Positions 8,156 to 17,088 of a stretch of DNA of 39,620 nucleotides are shown here, piece after piece. Below the pieces are notes generated by a model. It ran no database searches and was not told where the DNA came from. It saw only the letters and a program-made list of their open reading frames with translations. Positions within the stretch are counted from its first letter, which is position 1. Each line of letters begins with the position of its first letter. The stretch lies in contig CAIQIQ010000164.1 of NCBI GenBank assembly GCA_903871935.1, forward strand, positions 1 through 39,620, given 5' to 3'. This DNA comes from an uncultured Phycisphaerales bacterium (GTDB taxonomy: Bacteria; Planctomycetota; Phycisphaerae; Tepidisphaerales; Tepidisphaeraceae). A program made the position numbers and the translations under genes.

Positions 8156-8295
8156 TAGCTTCCTACGGACGCCAACAGCGGCTCAATCAGCACGAGCGTG
8201 TCGAAGGCATTGCCATCGAGTTATGCACCTCGCGCAGCTGGATGTCTTATCTGCACGAAGGTGCATTCCTCACACGCCTCTATGGTTCTGGACGC

Positions 8296-10782
8296 CTACG
8301 GCGTTGCGATCTTCCATGTATACGCCCGTCCGTTCTTCCGCGGGTCGGAGCTATCGGACGCGGAGAAGTAGAGGGTCGTATTCCAGTGCGAAAACCGGCC
8401 ACCGCCTTTCGCCCTGATATCCACATGCACCACATGCGCCGGCCCAAGTCCCTTTCCATTCTCAAAGAGACGCAGCGTTGAGGGCGCCACATCCTTCATG
8501 CCGTCGCCCGGATAGCAGTTTCCCAGCGGTGCGGTGTAGCAGAAGCCGCCATCCGGATTCATGCGCGCCGGGCGCACTGTCCCGTGCGCGCTGACCACGT
8601 ACCGTCGCCCGCTCTCCTCCAGCACCAGCCCCGCAAACTCGCCCGCGGTCAATGTCTTTCCGGCCGGCGCGAGAGCCGACTTCGCGATGAACTCCAGGTA
8701 GTCCAGGTTCACGCTTGTCCCGTTCTGGTTCTCAAGACGCAGGATGTGCGTGCCAGGCGCAAGCCGTATCGGCATGGGCTTCCCGCTGTCATCCGCGAGC
8801 GCTGAGGCCGCCCAGTCATCCCTGGGGCCAGAACCGTATCCCCCTGATGAGGCGCACAGCAGCGCAGGCAGCGGCTTGCCATCGAGCGTAAGCTCGCGCC
8901 TGGCATTCTCCGGCGCTGCATATCGCGCCACGAGGAAATAGTCATCCACTTGCGGCACGTCAACTTCCCACTCGAGCCAGTGCCCCTTGTTGGTCCACTG
9001 TGCCAGCGAGATGCCCGATGCAGCAGAGCCGCCACTGCGGACCTGGACCGTCCCTCCGCCCTCATTCGTGAAATCCTGGGCCCCAACTCGCAGCACCAGT
9101 CCCCACTGCTTCAGAGCGAAGTCGGACGGAGCCGGCGGCAGAAAGATCTTTCGCTCCGTCCGGTGGGTATTGCCCCGGTCATCCTTCGCCGTGAGGGCAA
9201 CGCTCACCGGGCCGCCACGGCCGACCACACGCTCCACTCTGGCGCCGCTGGCGAGTTCGCCGCCAATCTGCCAGCTCCAAGCCACCACTTTGCCGGCCGC
9301 CGACTGCGAGGTGGTCCCGTCCAGGCTGATCCGCGAGCCTGCGGCTGTTTGTTTCACGGTTGCGCTAAAGTCGGCACGGGCTGCGTTCATCAGGGCAACG
9401 CGTGCGTAGGAGATTCCCGGGCGGTCCGTAGCCTCGCCCAAGACCTCAAGTGTGTCAGACGGCGGCGAGCCGCCCCGTTCCGTGGCGGTCATGAAATTCG
9501 TGAACGGTTGTTTCAACGGTACCGATACAGGCTGCCCATGGGTGCCATCGGGGTAGATCTCCATGAGCCGGTTCTCGGCCACGGGGCGTCCCTTGGCGTC
9601 GGTCCCGCTGCAGTAGTAGAAGACAAACAGTCGCCCATCCGGTGTTGCGTGCAACCGCGCCCAGCCTGGAATCTCCTTCGAGAGTCCCTCGCCGCCTGTG
9701 GCCAACGTCGTCCGCTGCACAATCTGCCCCTTGGCCACAATGGCATGCTCCAGCGCATACGTCAACGGCACGCCGGGGAAGAACTTCTCTCGCATCCGCG
9801 CATCTGCGATGCTCTGATCCAGCCACAGCAGATGCGCGCGCCCCGCTTTATCCAACCAGATATCGAGGTTGGTGATGTGCCCGGCCGTCTTCTCCCTGCT
9901 TGCGACCTCGATCCACGGCGCGAAGGGCGTTGTCGTGATATCGGGTGTCCACGTATAGAACAACCGCCGGAAGTCGTAGTCCCATTCCCGGCCGTTGTTC
10001 AGCGCCACCTTGTAGTCGTGCCACGCCTTTACCGGCTCCATGATGTCGCTGATGCCCAGGAAGTGCACAGCACGGTTGCGCAGGGCGATCTCGGGGTAGC
10101 ACAGGCGAATCGGCTCCGGCTTCGCGTACTCAGCGCCGAACGGGAACGCCAGCTTTTCCTGCTTTGACCACTGCCCCGCGCGGTCCATCAGGCTCCAGTG
10201 ATACAGGTCATACCCCAGGACATTGAACAATATCAATTCATGGTTTGGACCATCGGCCGCGAAACTGCGGTAGGAATGCTCGGTGAAGTCCGGCTTCCCA
10301 TCCCAGGGAGGAACCATCGTGCCAAACGGCGTCATCGGCGCTTTGGCGGAGAACTGCAGCACCTGCGGCTGCGCTGGTCCGCTGTAAGTGTCCGGGGCGG
10401 TGAGCGTCGGGTTTACCGACAGGAACACCCGCCCATCCGGAAAGCCAACCAAGGGGCACGGCTCGCGCGTTCGTCCCTGCGGGTCGGCCTGAAGCAGCGT
10501 CCATCCGTGCTCAGTTCTTTTGTAAAGCAACCAGCGGCAGTTGTTCAGCGGCTTCCGGCCCTTGATCGTCTCCAGTCCGCTGGCGAACACATCATCCCCG
10601 ATCCGCACCAGGCAGGTTGCGCCGTAGCACCAAAGCGGCCCGGCCCCATTGTCGGCCGCCTCGTATGTGTAGACGCCTTCCTCAACCTCGACAATCGGCA
10701 GCAGCGGCCGCTCCTCGGCCGCCAACGCCATGTTCAGGCATATTCCCAGCAGAACCAATACTGCTCGAATGCCTGTTCGCAT
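8296..10782 (-). CDS. Secreted beta-propeller (BNR-like), PKD and carbohydrate-binding multidomain protein
   Basis: An 828-residue exported protein. The start at 10782 (MRTGIRAVLVLLGICLNMALA) gives a clean signal peptide; the open frame runs further upstream but without one. Residues about 30-470 resemble the BNR_4-type five- or six-bladed propellers related to neuraminidases (for example GHITNLDIWLDKAGRAHLLW). Next is a PKD-like sandwich (about 475-555, ending KIFLPPAPS). A CBM6/CBM35-like sandwich follows (about 570-710, with HWLEWEVDVPQVDDYFLVARY and a closing NLDYLEFI). A small C-terminal domain of unknown type contains three cysteines. It probably binds or cleaves an extracellular glycan. 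It diverges from the second glycosidase operon across a 327-base intergenic region and may share control with it. Confidence 0.75.
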   Translation of the reverse strand: MRTGIRAVLVLLGICLNMALAAEERPLLPIVEVEEGVYTYEAADNGAGPLWCYGATCLVRIGDDVFASGLETIKGRKPLNNCRWLLYKRTEHGWTLLQADPQGRTREPCPLVGFPDGRVFLSVNPTLTAPDTYSGPAQPQVLQFSAKAPMTPFGTMVPPWDGKPDFTEHSYRSFAADGPNHELILFNVLGYDLYHWSLMDRAGQWSKQEKLAFPFGAEYAKPEPIRLCYPEIALRNRAVHFLGISDIMEPVKAWHDYKVALNNGREWDYDFRRLFYTWTPDITTTPFAPWIEVASREKTAGHITNLDIWLDKAGRAHLLWLDQSIADARMREKFFPGVPLTYALEHAIVAKGQIVQRTTLATGGEGLSKEIPGWARLHATPDGRLFVFYYCSGTDAKGRPVAENRLMEIYPDGTHGQPVSVPLKQPFTNFMTATERGGSPPSDTLEVLGEATDRPGISYARVALMNAARADFSATVKQTAAGSRISLDGTTSQSAAGKVVAWSWQIGGELASGARVERVVGRGGPVSVALTAKDDRGNTHRTERKIFLPPAPSDFALKQWGLVLRVGAQDFTNEGGGTVQVRSGGSAASGISLAQWTNKGHWLEWEVDVPQVDDYFLVARYAAPENARRELTLDGKPLPALLCASSGGYGSGPRDDWAASALADDSGKPMPIRLAPGTHILRLENQNGTSVNLDYLEFIAKSALAPAGKTLTAGEFAGLVLEESGRRYVVSAHGTVRPARMNPDGGFCYTAPLGNCYPGDGMKDVAPSTLRLFENGKGLGPAHVVHVDIRAKGGGRFSHWNTTLYFSASDSSDPRKNGRAYTWKIATP

Positions 10783-11109
10783 ACCCGCACACTTTACGTT
10801 GTCACCGCTGCATACACCATGCCCGGCGCGGTTTGCCATCCGATTGCCCATCCCGTTCCGTTGATCCTGTTCCTGGGCTTGACTGGACCGATGATTGAGG
10901 ATCGGCGCGTCATCTGGTGGAGAGCCTTTGCGTTGATCGGCACCGGGTTTGCCATGGTGATGATCGGCGGCAAGTCCGACAGCGAGAAGAACGGATATCA
11001 CTTCTATCCCGAGCGTGTTTCTCCAATCTTTACGACTCGCCCGTGTCGTCTGATCAGTGGCAGCACAAGCTGGTTTAGGATACTCTTCGCCCTCTCAAAG
11101 GAGAGAAGA
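10783..11109. other. Divergent intergenic region, probably two promoters
   Basis: These 327 bases separate two divergent secreted-protein genes and must hold promoters for both, but I cannot assign -35/-10 boxes with confidence. The plus frame of the downstream gene stays open throughout. Its translation includes a hydrophobic patch (ending ALIGTGFAMVMIGGK, about 10926-10975), but there is no ribosome binding site or signal peptide. I treat the open frame as fortuitous. AAAGGAGAG at 11097-11105 is the ribosome binding site of the gene at 11110. Confidence 0.5.
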
Positions 11110-13917
11110 ATGCAGTTCAAATGGTTTGCCGCGTTTCTGCTGGCCGGGTTAATGGTTTCCTCAGCCTCCGCTCAGGATAAGTCCAAGACGACCATCATTA
11201 ATGATTTCGAAACCGATGCCGATCTGCAGGCCGTTGATGTCCATGCCGCAGGCGCCAAATTGGTCACCGAGGGCGTCACCCATGGCAGCAAGGCTCTCGA
11301 GATCACCCTCGATCCCAAGTCCGACCTGTCCTATATCTCCGTCAAGCAGCCCCCCTCTGACTGGTCCGGCTATGATGCCCTCATCCTGGATGTCACCAAC
11401 CAGACCGGCGCTCCGCTGCCCGCCGGAACCCTAATCGGCGACAAGGCCTGGCAACAGAAGATGACCTATTGGAACCGACACAACGGGTCGGCCACCTTCG
11501 CCCCGGGCAAAACCACCTGGACCATTCCCGTCCAAGGCATGTACCGCGGCGAGGCCGGCAGCCGCAACAACGACATCAAGCGCAACATCGACCCCGACAG
11601 CATCGTGGTCCTGAACATCACCTTTGGCGCCAAAGGACTTCAAGGCAAGGTCGTCGTCGACAACCTTCGCCTGGTCAAAGCCGACCGGCCCCAAGGTGTG
11701 TGGGCGTTTGACTTCGGACCGGAGGACCAGGCCGTCATGCTCGGCTGGACCCCGGTGTCCAGCAACTCGGTTTACAACGCCCAGAAGGGCTTTGGCTTCA
11801 ACGCCGTCCTCTACGCCGGCAGCGCCTGGGACACCACCTTTGGCCCCGCCATGCTGCGTGACGGCATCGAATGCGGCGGTCAGTTCTTCCGTGTTAACGT
11901 GCCCCAGGGGCAGTATCGCGTCACGGTCTTCTATGAGAACTCCGGCTACTGGGATGGCCAGCAGGCCATGCAGTCGCAGCGCATCATCAGCGTCGACGGT
12001 AAAACAGCCTGGCAGGAGAAACGGCCCGAAGGTGCCATGCACTATCTGACCCGCTTCGAGAACGTCGAACCGATCGGTGTGGACATCTGGGATACATACA
12101 TGGCGGGGGAATTGGCCAAGCCCGCCGTCTTCGAAGCCACCGCCGGCAGCCAGGGCCTGGCCCTGAACTTCGAGGCCGACCGGCCGCTGGGCTCGCGCGT
12201 CGCCGGCGTCGTGATCTGCCGCGCCGATGACAACACCGCGACTGCCTGGGTCAAACAGCAGATGGACGCCATGGCAACCGAGTTCCGCAGCGCTGCCGTT
12301 GCCCTGGACAAGCCCGCCCAGGCCTTCCAGGTCGGCGAGGATTGGCAGAAGCTCGGGCTGGTCGCCTGGCCCGTGGATCTGCAAACGCCGATCAAGCCGA
12401 CATCCGTTCCCTCCGACAAGATCGCATCCCCGGCTACTCTGCAAGTGTCGCGGCTGGCGGTTATGAACGAGTACGAGCCCCTCTGCGTCGCCATCCGCCC
12501 GCTGAAGGATCTGGGTACGTGCAGCCTGCGCATCGAAGGCTCACCCGAGGGCATCGATGCCCGCACCCAGGTCATCTGGTACAACACCAGCCGCGGCTTC
12601 GGATCCATCGCCTATACCATCCAGCCGCATACCGTTCGCGATCAGGCCTCCGTCAACCTGCCCAAGGACATCACCCGCGAAGTGGTCGTCAACTGCCACA
12701 TTACCGACAAGGCAAAAGCCGGCGATGCCAAGCTGACGCTGATCGTTGAAGATGCCGCCAAAGCGACTGTGCTGCGAGTGCCCCTCACGCTGAACGTGCA
12801 CAACATCAAGCTGGACCGCAAGAGCGACTACCAGATGGGCTTCTTCGGCATCATGCCTCCGGGTGCAATTCCCGCCAACCGGCAGCAGGCGGTGCTGGAG
12901 CAGACAATGCAGATGCTCTCCGAGCATGGCATGAATTACGTGTGCGGCGCTCCGAGCTTTACTCTCAAAGGCTGGAAGAACGGTAACCCGATCATTGATT
13001 TTGCCGCCACCGATGCGTTCATCGCTCTGGCGCAGAAGAACGGTTTCACTGGCCCGCTCAGCGGCTACGGCGGTCCGGGCCTCGCCGGCTCCAGCGATGG
13101 TGACGTCGCCGGCCAGGCCGCCAAGAGAGTCGCCGCCGAATCCGGCATGCCATATGAGCAGGCTCTGACTAAAGCATGGGCCGTCGTCGACGAACACGCC
13201 CGCAAAGCCAACTGGCCACTCATTCAGGTCAAGCTCTGCGATGAGCCGCGAGTGGCCGAATCCGCGAAGTTGCAGGTCGAGTACATGACCATCATGTCCA
13301 AAATCAGCAAGCAGTTCCCCAAGTCTATCCGCACCACTGGCTATTACAGTGCCACCTTCAGCAGGCAGCCGAAGGACAAGAATGACATGCTCTACTGGGA
13401 ACAGGAGATCTTCAGAACGCTCGACGCCAGCTCGCTGAACTCTCACGACCAGTCGGTCATGGATGAGGCTGTGAAGCTAGGCAAAGAAGTGCATGTCTAT
13501 AACCAGGGCAAGGACCGCTATTCGTGGGGTCTGTACCAGTGGAGTGAGTACTCCAAGGGTGTTAAGAGCCGTCTGGAATGGCACATGTGCATCCTGAGCG
13601 GATACCAGTTCTTCGATCTCGACGCCCGCGAGCCCGATTTCCAGGCCGTGTGCTACGGTAAGGACAAGGTGTATCCGAGCGTCATGTTCGAAAACGCCCG
13701 CGAAGGCGCCGAGGATTTCTACCTCTGCCAGATGCTTGGGAACCTTGCCAAGAGCGGCGCCGGCAGCGATGCCGCCAAGGCAAAAGCCAAGGCCGTGCTG
13801 GATGAACTGGCCAAGCCCAAGGTTGGAGATCGCAGGAAGCCGGCTAATCTCGATATTTATGGCGTTAAGGCCCAAGTGGTAGAGGCGATCGAAGCATTCA
13901 ACGCCCCGGTCAGGTAG
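11110..13917 (+). CDS. Secreted GH123/DUF4091-like glycoside hydrolase, second paralogue
   Basis: A 935-residue exported enzyme heading a four-gene operon. ATG 11110 has AAAGGAGAG upstream and opens a signal peptide (MQFKWFAAFLLAGLMVSSASA). The open frame continues 900 bases upstream, but only as a shadow of the opposite gene. Domain order parallels the protein at 680-3499: binding sandwich (about 30-195), a second sandwich starting FDFGPEDQAV (about 200-375), DUF4091-type sandwich (about 430-570) and barrel region. D711-E712 in LCDEPRV match the catalytic Asp-Glu pair. The shared phrases (NAVTGGPGATLKG versus NYVCGAPSFTLKG; SGYYSTG versus TGYYSAT) confirm paralogy. Divergence is large, so the two enzymes may act on different linkages. 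The substrate is unknown. Confidence 0.85.
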   Translation: MQFKWFAAFLLAGLMVSSASAQDKSKTTIINDFETDADLQAVDVHAAGAKLVTEGVTHGSKALEITLDPKSDLSYISVKQPPSDWSGYDALILDVTNQTGAPLPAGTLIGDKAWQQKMTYWNRHNGSATFAPGKTTWTIPVQGMYRGEAGSRNNDIKRNIDPDSIVVLNITFGAKGLQGKVVVDNLRLVKADRPQGVWAFDFGPEDQAVMLGWTPVSSNSVYNAQKGFGFNAVLYAGSAWDTTFGPAMLRDGIECGGQFFRVNVPQGQYRVTVFYENSGYWDGQQAMQSQRIISVDGKTAWQEKRPEGAMHYLTRFENVEPIGVDIWDTYMAGELAKPAVFEATAGSQGLALNFEADRPLGSRVAGVVICRADDNTATAWVKQQMDAMATEFRSAAVALDKPAQAFQVGEDWQKLGLVAWPVDLQTPIKPTSVPSDKIASPATLQVSRLAVMNEYEPLCVAIRPLKDLGTCSLRIEGSPEGIDARTQVIWYNTSRGFGSIAYTIQPHTVRDQASVNLPKDITREVVVNCHITDKAKAGDAKLTLIVEDAAKATVLRVPLTLNVHNIKLDRKSDYQMGFFGIMPPGAIPANRQQAVLEQTMQMLSEHGMNYVCGAPSFTLKGWKNGNPIIDFAATDAFIALAQKNGFTGPLSGYGGPGLAGSSDGDVAGQAAKRVAAESGMPYEQALTKAWAVVDEHARKANWPLIQVKLCDEPRVAESAKLQVEYMTIMSKISKQFPKSIRTTGYYSATFSRQPKDKNDMLYWEQEIFRTLDASSLNSHDQSVMDEAVKLGKEVHVYNQGKDRYSWGLYQWSEYSKGVKSRLEWHMCILSGYQFFDLDAREPDFQAVCYGKDKVYPSVMFENAREGAEDFYLCQMLGNLAKSGAGSDAAKAKAKAVLDELAKPKVGDRRKPANLDIYGVKAQVVEAIEAFNAPVR

Positions 13918-13928
13918 CGATCATAACA

Positions 13929-15152
13929 GTGAAAACACTTGCCCCCGGGCGGCCGGCGACGGCCGCCAGCGAAGCTGAGTCTTCTGTCCGTAGGCCCTGG
14001 GTGAACCGTCACCTGGTCCTGATGTCGCTCACGTTCATGTTCCTGTTCATGGGCGCAGGCGCGGCGCAGCCATACCTGACGCCCTATTTCCAAAGCTGTG
14101 GTGTGTCGGCGAAGACCGCCAGCATCATGTTCGCCAGCGTCTACTTCGCATTCGCCGCTACGCGCTTCTGGGCCGGTTACGCCGCCGGCTACACCGGCCT
14201 GATCCTGGGAATCCGCCTGGGCGCGTTCACCTACGCGCTCTATATCGCAATGGTCTCGCTGTTCCCGCATCCCGCGGCAACGGCCGCCGCGGCCTTGATC
14301 TGGGGCATGGGAGCCGCGGTGATGTGGACCTCCTCGAGTGCCTACCTCCTGAACACCGCGCCCGGTGGCCGTTACGGCTATGCCGCGGGTGTCCAGGCCT
14401 TCTTTCTGCAAGGCGGCATCATCATCGGCATCCTCGTCCTCGCCCGGCTAATTCGCCCCGACACCGGCTTTCGCACCGGCCTGGCTTTCTGCACCTGCGC
14501 CTGCGGCATCGGGGCGCTACTGGCATTCACCCTGGTCACGTCCGGCGCATCGCCCGCCCGCGTTACCATCATGGACGGCTGGCGCATCTTGAGCGATCGG
14601 CGCTACCTGCCCTTCGCCTTCTACCTTCTCGCTACCGGCACGGGCTACGGCATCATCCTCAATACCTTCAACCGCTTCGGTCGGGCCCAATTCGGCGACG
14701 AAGCTTTCCGTTTCACGATCATCCTCTTTTATGTGGCAGGGGCACTGGGCCCACTGGTGGCCGGCGTGCTCTCCGACCGCGGCAGACGGGGATGGTATGT
14801 CGCCGGCGGCTTCGCCGCGGGCATCGCCGCATGCCTGATCATCCTGGTGTCCAAGCAGGCGCCGGTCCTGGCCGTGGCGTCCTTTCTGTTAGGGCTGATG
14901 TTTCAGGTGGTGCCCTCCATGGTCACGGCCCGCATCGGCGACCTGACACCACAGCCCCTGCGCCCGGCGGCCGTGGCCGTGATCTTCCTCTGGCGCGATA
15001 TCGGTGTCGCCAGTGCCATCCTGGCAGGGGCCCTGTTCACCCCTGATGCCAAGGGCCTTGATCTGGCCATGAAGTCGTATCTGCCGCTGTTCGTCCTCGG
15101 CGGCCTCACGGCGGCCATCCTGACTTGGCGCGAGATCCAGAGAGAGAAGTGA
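13929..15152 (+). CDS. MFS transporter
   Basis: A 407-residue inner-membrane carrier with about twelve hydrophobic segments, starting at GTG 13929, 11 bases after the preceding glycosidase gene. A short polar N-terminus precedes the first membrane segment (LVLMSLTFMFLFMGAGAAQPYLTPYF). The loop between halves (about 200-225) and SDRGRRGWYVAG after the eighth or so segment are typical of the MFS_1-like/nucleoside or phenylpropionate-type branch rather than the GPH type at 5047. By position it should import a product of the secreted enzymes of this operon. The ribosome binding site is weak (only AGG at 13912), suggesting translational coupling to the upstream gene. Confidence 0.82.
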   Translation: MKTLAPGRPATAASEAESSVRRPWVNRHLVLMSLTFMFLFMGAGAAQPYLTPYFQSCGVSAKTASIMFASVYFAFAATRFWAGYAAGYTGLILGIRLGAFTYALYIAMVSLFPHPAATAAAALIWGMGAAVMWTSSSAYLLNTAPGGRYGYAAGVQAFFLQGGIIIGILVLARLIRPDTGFRTGLAFCTCACGIGALLAFTLVTSGASPARVTIMDGWRILSDRRYLPFAFYLLATGTGYGIILNTFNRFGRAQFGDEAFRFTIILFYVAGALGPLVAGVLSDRGRRGWYVAGGFAAGIAACLIILVSKQAPVLAVASFLLGLMFQVVPSMVTARIGDLTPQPLRPAAVAVIFLWRDIGVASAILAGALFTPDAKGLDLAMKSYLPLFVLGGLTAAILTWREIQREK

Positions 15153-15169
15153 CCCCAGGGGAGACAGCC

Positions 15170-15937
15170 ATGCCTCGCCAGTCGATCGACATCAATGCCC
15201 GCTACTACCGTCGTTTCACCAACCCGGGCGTAGAGCGTCTGCACACCAACTTCAACTACGCCACGGTGCCTCAGAATCTGCCGTTGTCACAGACCGCCCT
15301 GGTCTGTCTCGATTGCTGGGACAAAGACAACGTCAACGACATGTGGCAGCGGGATGAGAAGGTGATGCTCGACAAGATCGTCCCGCTGATCAAGACGTGT
15401 CGCGAAGCCGGGCTGCAGCTCATTCACGCGCCTTCGCCCGAAATCGCGCGCCGTGACCAAAACTGGGTCAACCTGCTGGGCGATGAAAAGCCCGCTCCCA
15501 TCTATCCGAATTCCCCAGTCTGGCCGCCTCCGGACCAGTGGCCAACGTACCAGCCGCCCCATGAGCCGGAGTGGCAAAAGCTGGCGTGGGTCGAGCTCCA
15601 TGAAACCAGCTTTCATCCTTTGGTAAAGCCCATCAACGATGAGTCGGTGGTCGCCAACGGTGAGGAACTGCACCGTCTGTGCGCAAAGCGAGGGATCATC
15701 CATCTGCTCTACGTCGGCTTCCACACTCCCGGATGCATGACGCTGCGCGATTACGCGCCCACGCCCATGAAGCAACGCGGTTATCACTGCATTCTGCTGC
15801 GCGACTGTACGAATGGGTTTGAACGCTTCGATACGGTCGAAAGCCAGGAACTGATGAAATCGTTCATCACCTATTTCGAGATGATCGGCATTTACACCAT
15901 CACATCGGATGAACTGGCCCACGCGCTGCATAGCTAA
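15170..15937 (+). CDS. Isochorismatase-fold cysteine hydrolase
   Basis: A 255-residue cytoplasmic protein. ATG 15170 is preceded by CAGGGGAG; an in-frame TTG further upstream lies inside the transporter gene. The family triad is visible: D48 in TALVCLDCW, K153 in HPLVKPIND, and the nucleophile C189 in GFHTPGCM. It is longer than typical members (about 180-210 residues) because of an N-terminal extension and an insertion rich in Pro and Trp (SPVWPPPDQWPTYQPP) before the lysine. Members hydrolyse amides, carbamoyl groups or vinyl ethers. Next to glycosidase and transporter genes it may process a nitrogen-containing sugar derivative, but this is a guess. Confidence 0.8.
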   Translation: MPRQSIDINARYYRRFTNPGVERLHTNFNYATVPQNLPLSQTALVCLDCWDKDNVNDMWQRDEKVMLDKIVPLIKTCREAGLQLIHAPSPEIARRDQNWVNLLGDEKPAPIYPNSPVWPPPDQWPTYQPPHEPEWQKLAWVELHETSFHPLVKPINDESVVANGEELHRLCAKRGIIHLLYVGFHTPGCMTLRDYAPTPMKQRGYHCILLRDCTNGFERFDTVESQELMKSFITYFEMIGIYTITSDELAHALHS

Positions 15938-15957
15938 TCGTCATACGGAGAAAAACA

Positions 15958-17070
15958 ATGCTGCAAAAACTCACAGCCGTCCTAATGGTTGTTGCCTCAC
16001 TGGGATTCCTCGCGCGTAGCGCCAAAGCCCAGGTTGCTCCGCCGGCCCAGGCTGGTCCGCTGCAATGGAAATGCGCCTGGCCATTTGGTGTGCCCAACCG
16101 CACTGCGGCCGATGCCGATTCTGCGGTCCGCATGATCAAATCGGTCGGCTTCAACGCCTTTGCCGTTGGCGGCGGCACTTCTGAGTTCAAACAGGGGATC
16201 GTGCAGGCCTGTCGCAAGGGCGGCGTCGCGATCTATTGGGTCCTCAACCCCGTCTATGGCGAATGGGGTTGGCACCTGGAGAAGGGCGTCATCCCGCCGA
16301 CCGTTGACTGTCTCCAGCAATATGATGACCTGGCGAAGCTCAATACCGCCTCCACGCCCGACGATGTGGTCTATGCCGGACCGTGGCTGTGCATCGACCG
16401 GCCGGAGGTCAGGCAGTTCGCCGTAGAAATGGCCAAGGCATGCATCAGGAACTACTCACCGGATGGCTTGGCGCTGGACTTCATCGGCTACAAGAATCTT
16501 CAGGGATGTCAGTGCAGCTATTCGCGGGCCCAGCGGGCGGCGTTTGCCAAGGCGCACCTGGAACTCTCGCCCGAGCAGGCGGCCGTACAGTTCTCGCTGA
16601 CAAGCATTACGGCAGTGTACGACCAGATCCGCGCGGTATCACTGACGGAGAATCCCAAGATCAAGCTCATGTGCCATGTCTACCCGCCTTTTGTACCCGA
16701 GCCCATCTACGGCAATCGCCTTGCAGTGGAATATCCCGCACAGACGGTCTCCTGGTTCTTCATCCCGCACTGGCCGCTGCAAAAGGTATCTGAACGCTGC
16801 GGGCTCATAAAAGAAACTGAGAAGAAATACCACGACTATGTCACCGGCACGGCGTTCATCGGCGTGTACGACGATGACAAGAGCAGGAAGTCTCCGCAGC
16901 GAATCCATGAGGAACTGCAAACCATCAAGCAGGCCGGAATCCACGGCTTCTGCATCGCCGGCGACCTGAGCTTCCTCACCGACACACCCCAGGCCCGCGC
17001 CTTATCCGAAGAACTTGGCGGCACACTGCACCTTTCGCCAGCCAGCCAACCTGCTGCTGGCGCGCAGTGA
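15958..17070 (+). CDS. Secreted barrel-like protein of unknown function, possible glycoside hydrolase
   Basis: A 370-residue exported protein, last gene of the second operon, with a strong ribosome binding site (ACGGAG) before ATG 15958 and a signal peptide MLQKLTAVLMVVASLGFLARSAKA. The body alternates hydrophobic strands and helices like a TIM barrel: FNAFAVGGG, GVAIYWVLNP, DGLALDFIGY, KIKLMCHVYPP, QTVSWFFIP and IHGFCIAGDLSF could be successive strands. D in LALDFIGY and the acidic residues near strand ends would suit a glycosidase active site. I do not recognise a named family. The context (glycosidase, transporter) supports carbohydrate processing. Confidence 0.7.
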   Translation: MLQKLTAVLMVVASLGFLARSAKAQVAPPAQAGPLQWKCAWPFGVPNRTAADADSAVRMIKSVGFNAFAVGGGTSEFKQGIVQACRKGGVAIYWVLNPVYGEWGWHLEKGVIPPTVDCLQQYDDLAKLNTASTPDDVVYAGPWLCIDRPEVRQFAVEMAKACIRNYSPDGLALDFIGYKNLQGCQCSYSRAQRAAFAKAHLELSPEQAAVQFSLTSITAVYDQIRAVSLTENPKIKLMCHVYPPFVPEPIYGNRLAVEYPAQTVSWFFIPHWPLQKVSERCGLIKETEKKYHDYVTGTAFIGVYDDDKSRKSPQRIHEELQTIKQAGIHGFCIAGDLSFLTDTPQARALSEELGGTLHLSPASQPAAGAQ

Positions 17071-17088
17071 ACTGCTGGTCCTGTGCCG

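Noticed and set aside
8053..8481. A 142-residue plus-strand open frame after the flavoprotein gene.
   Set aside because: It overlaps the 3' end of the minus-strand propeller gene and shows no motif or good start.
10783..11001. Upstream extension of the minus-strand propeller gene to 11001.
   Set aside because: The extra residues are low-quality and the signal peptide begins at 10782.
11024..11036. TCTTTACGACT upstream of the second GH123-like gene as a third boxA.
   Set aside because: The match is poor, the distance to the start codon is under 100 bases and no 93-nt repeat accompanies it.
10198..11109. In-frame upstream extension of the second GH123-like gene (1239-residue open frame).
   Set aside because: It lies mostly antisense to the propeller gene, lacks a ribosome binding site at its start, and the strong site and signal peptide are at 11110.
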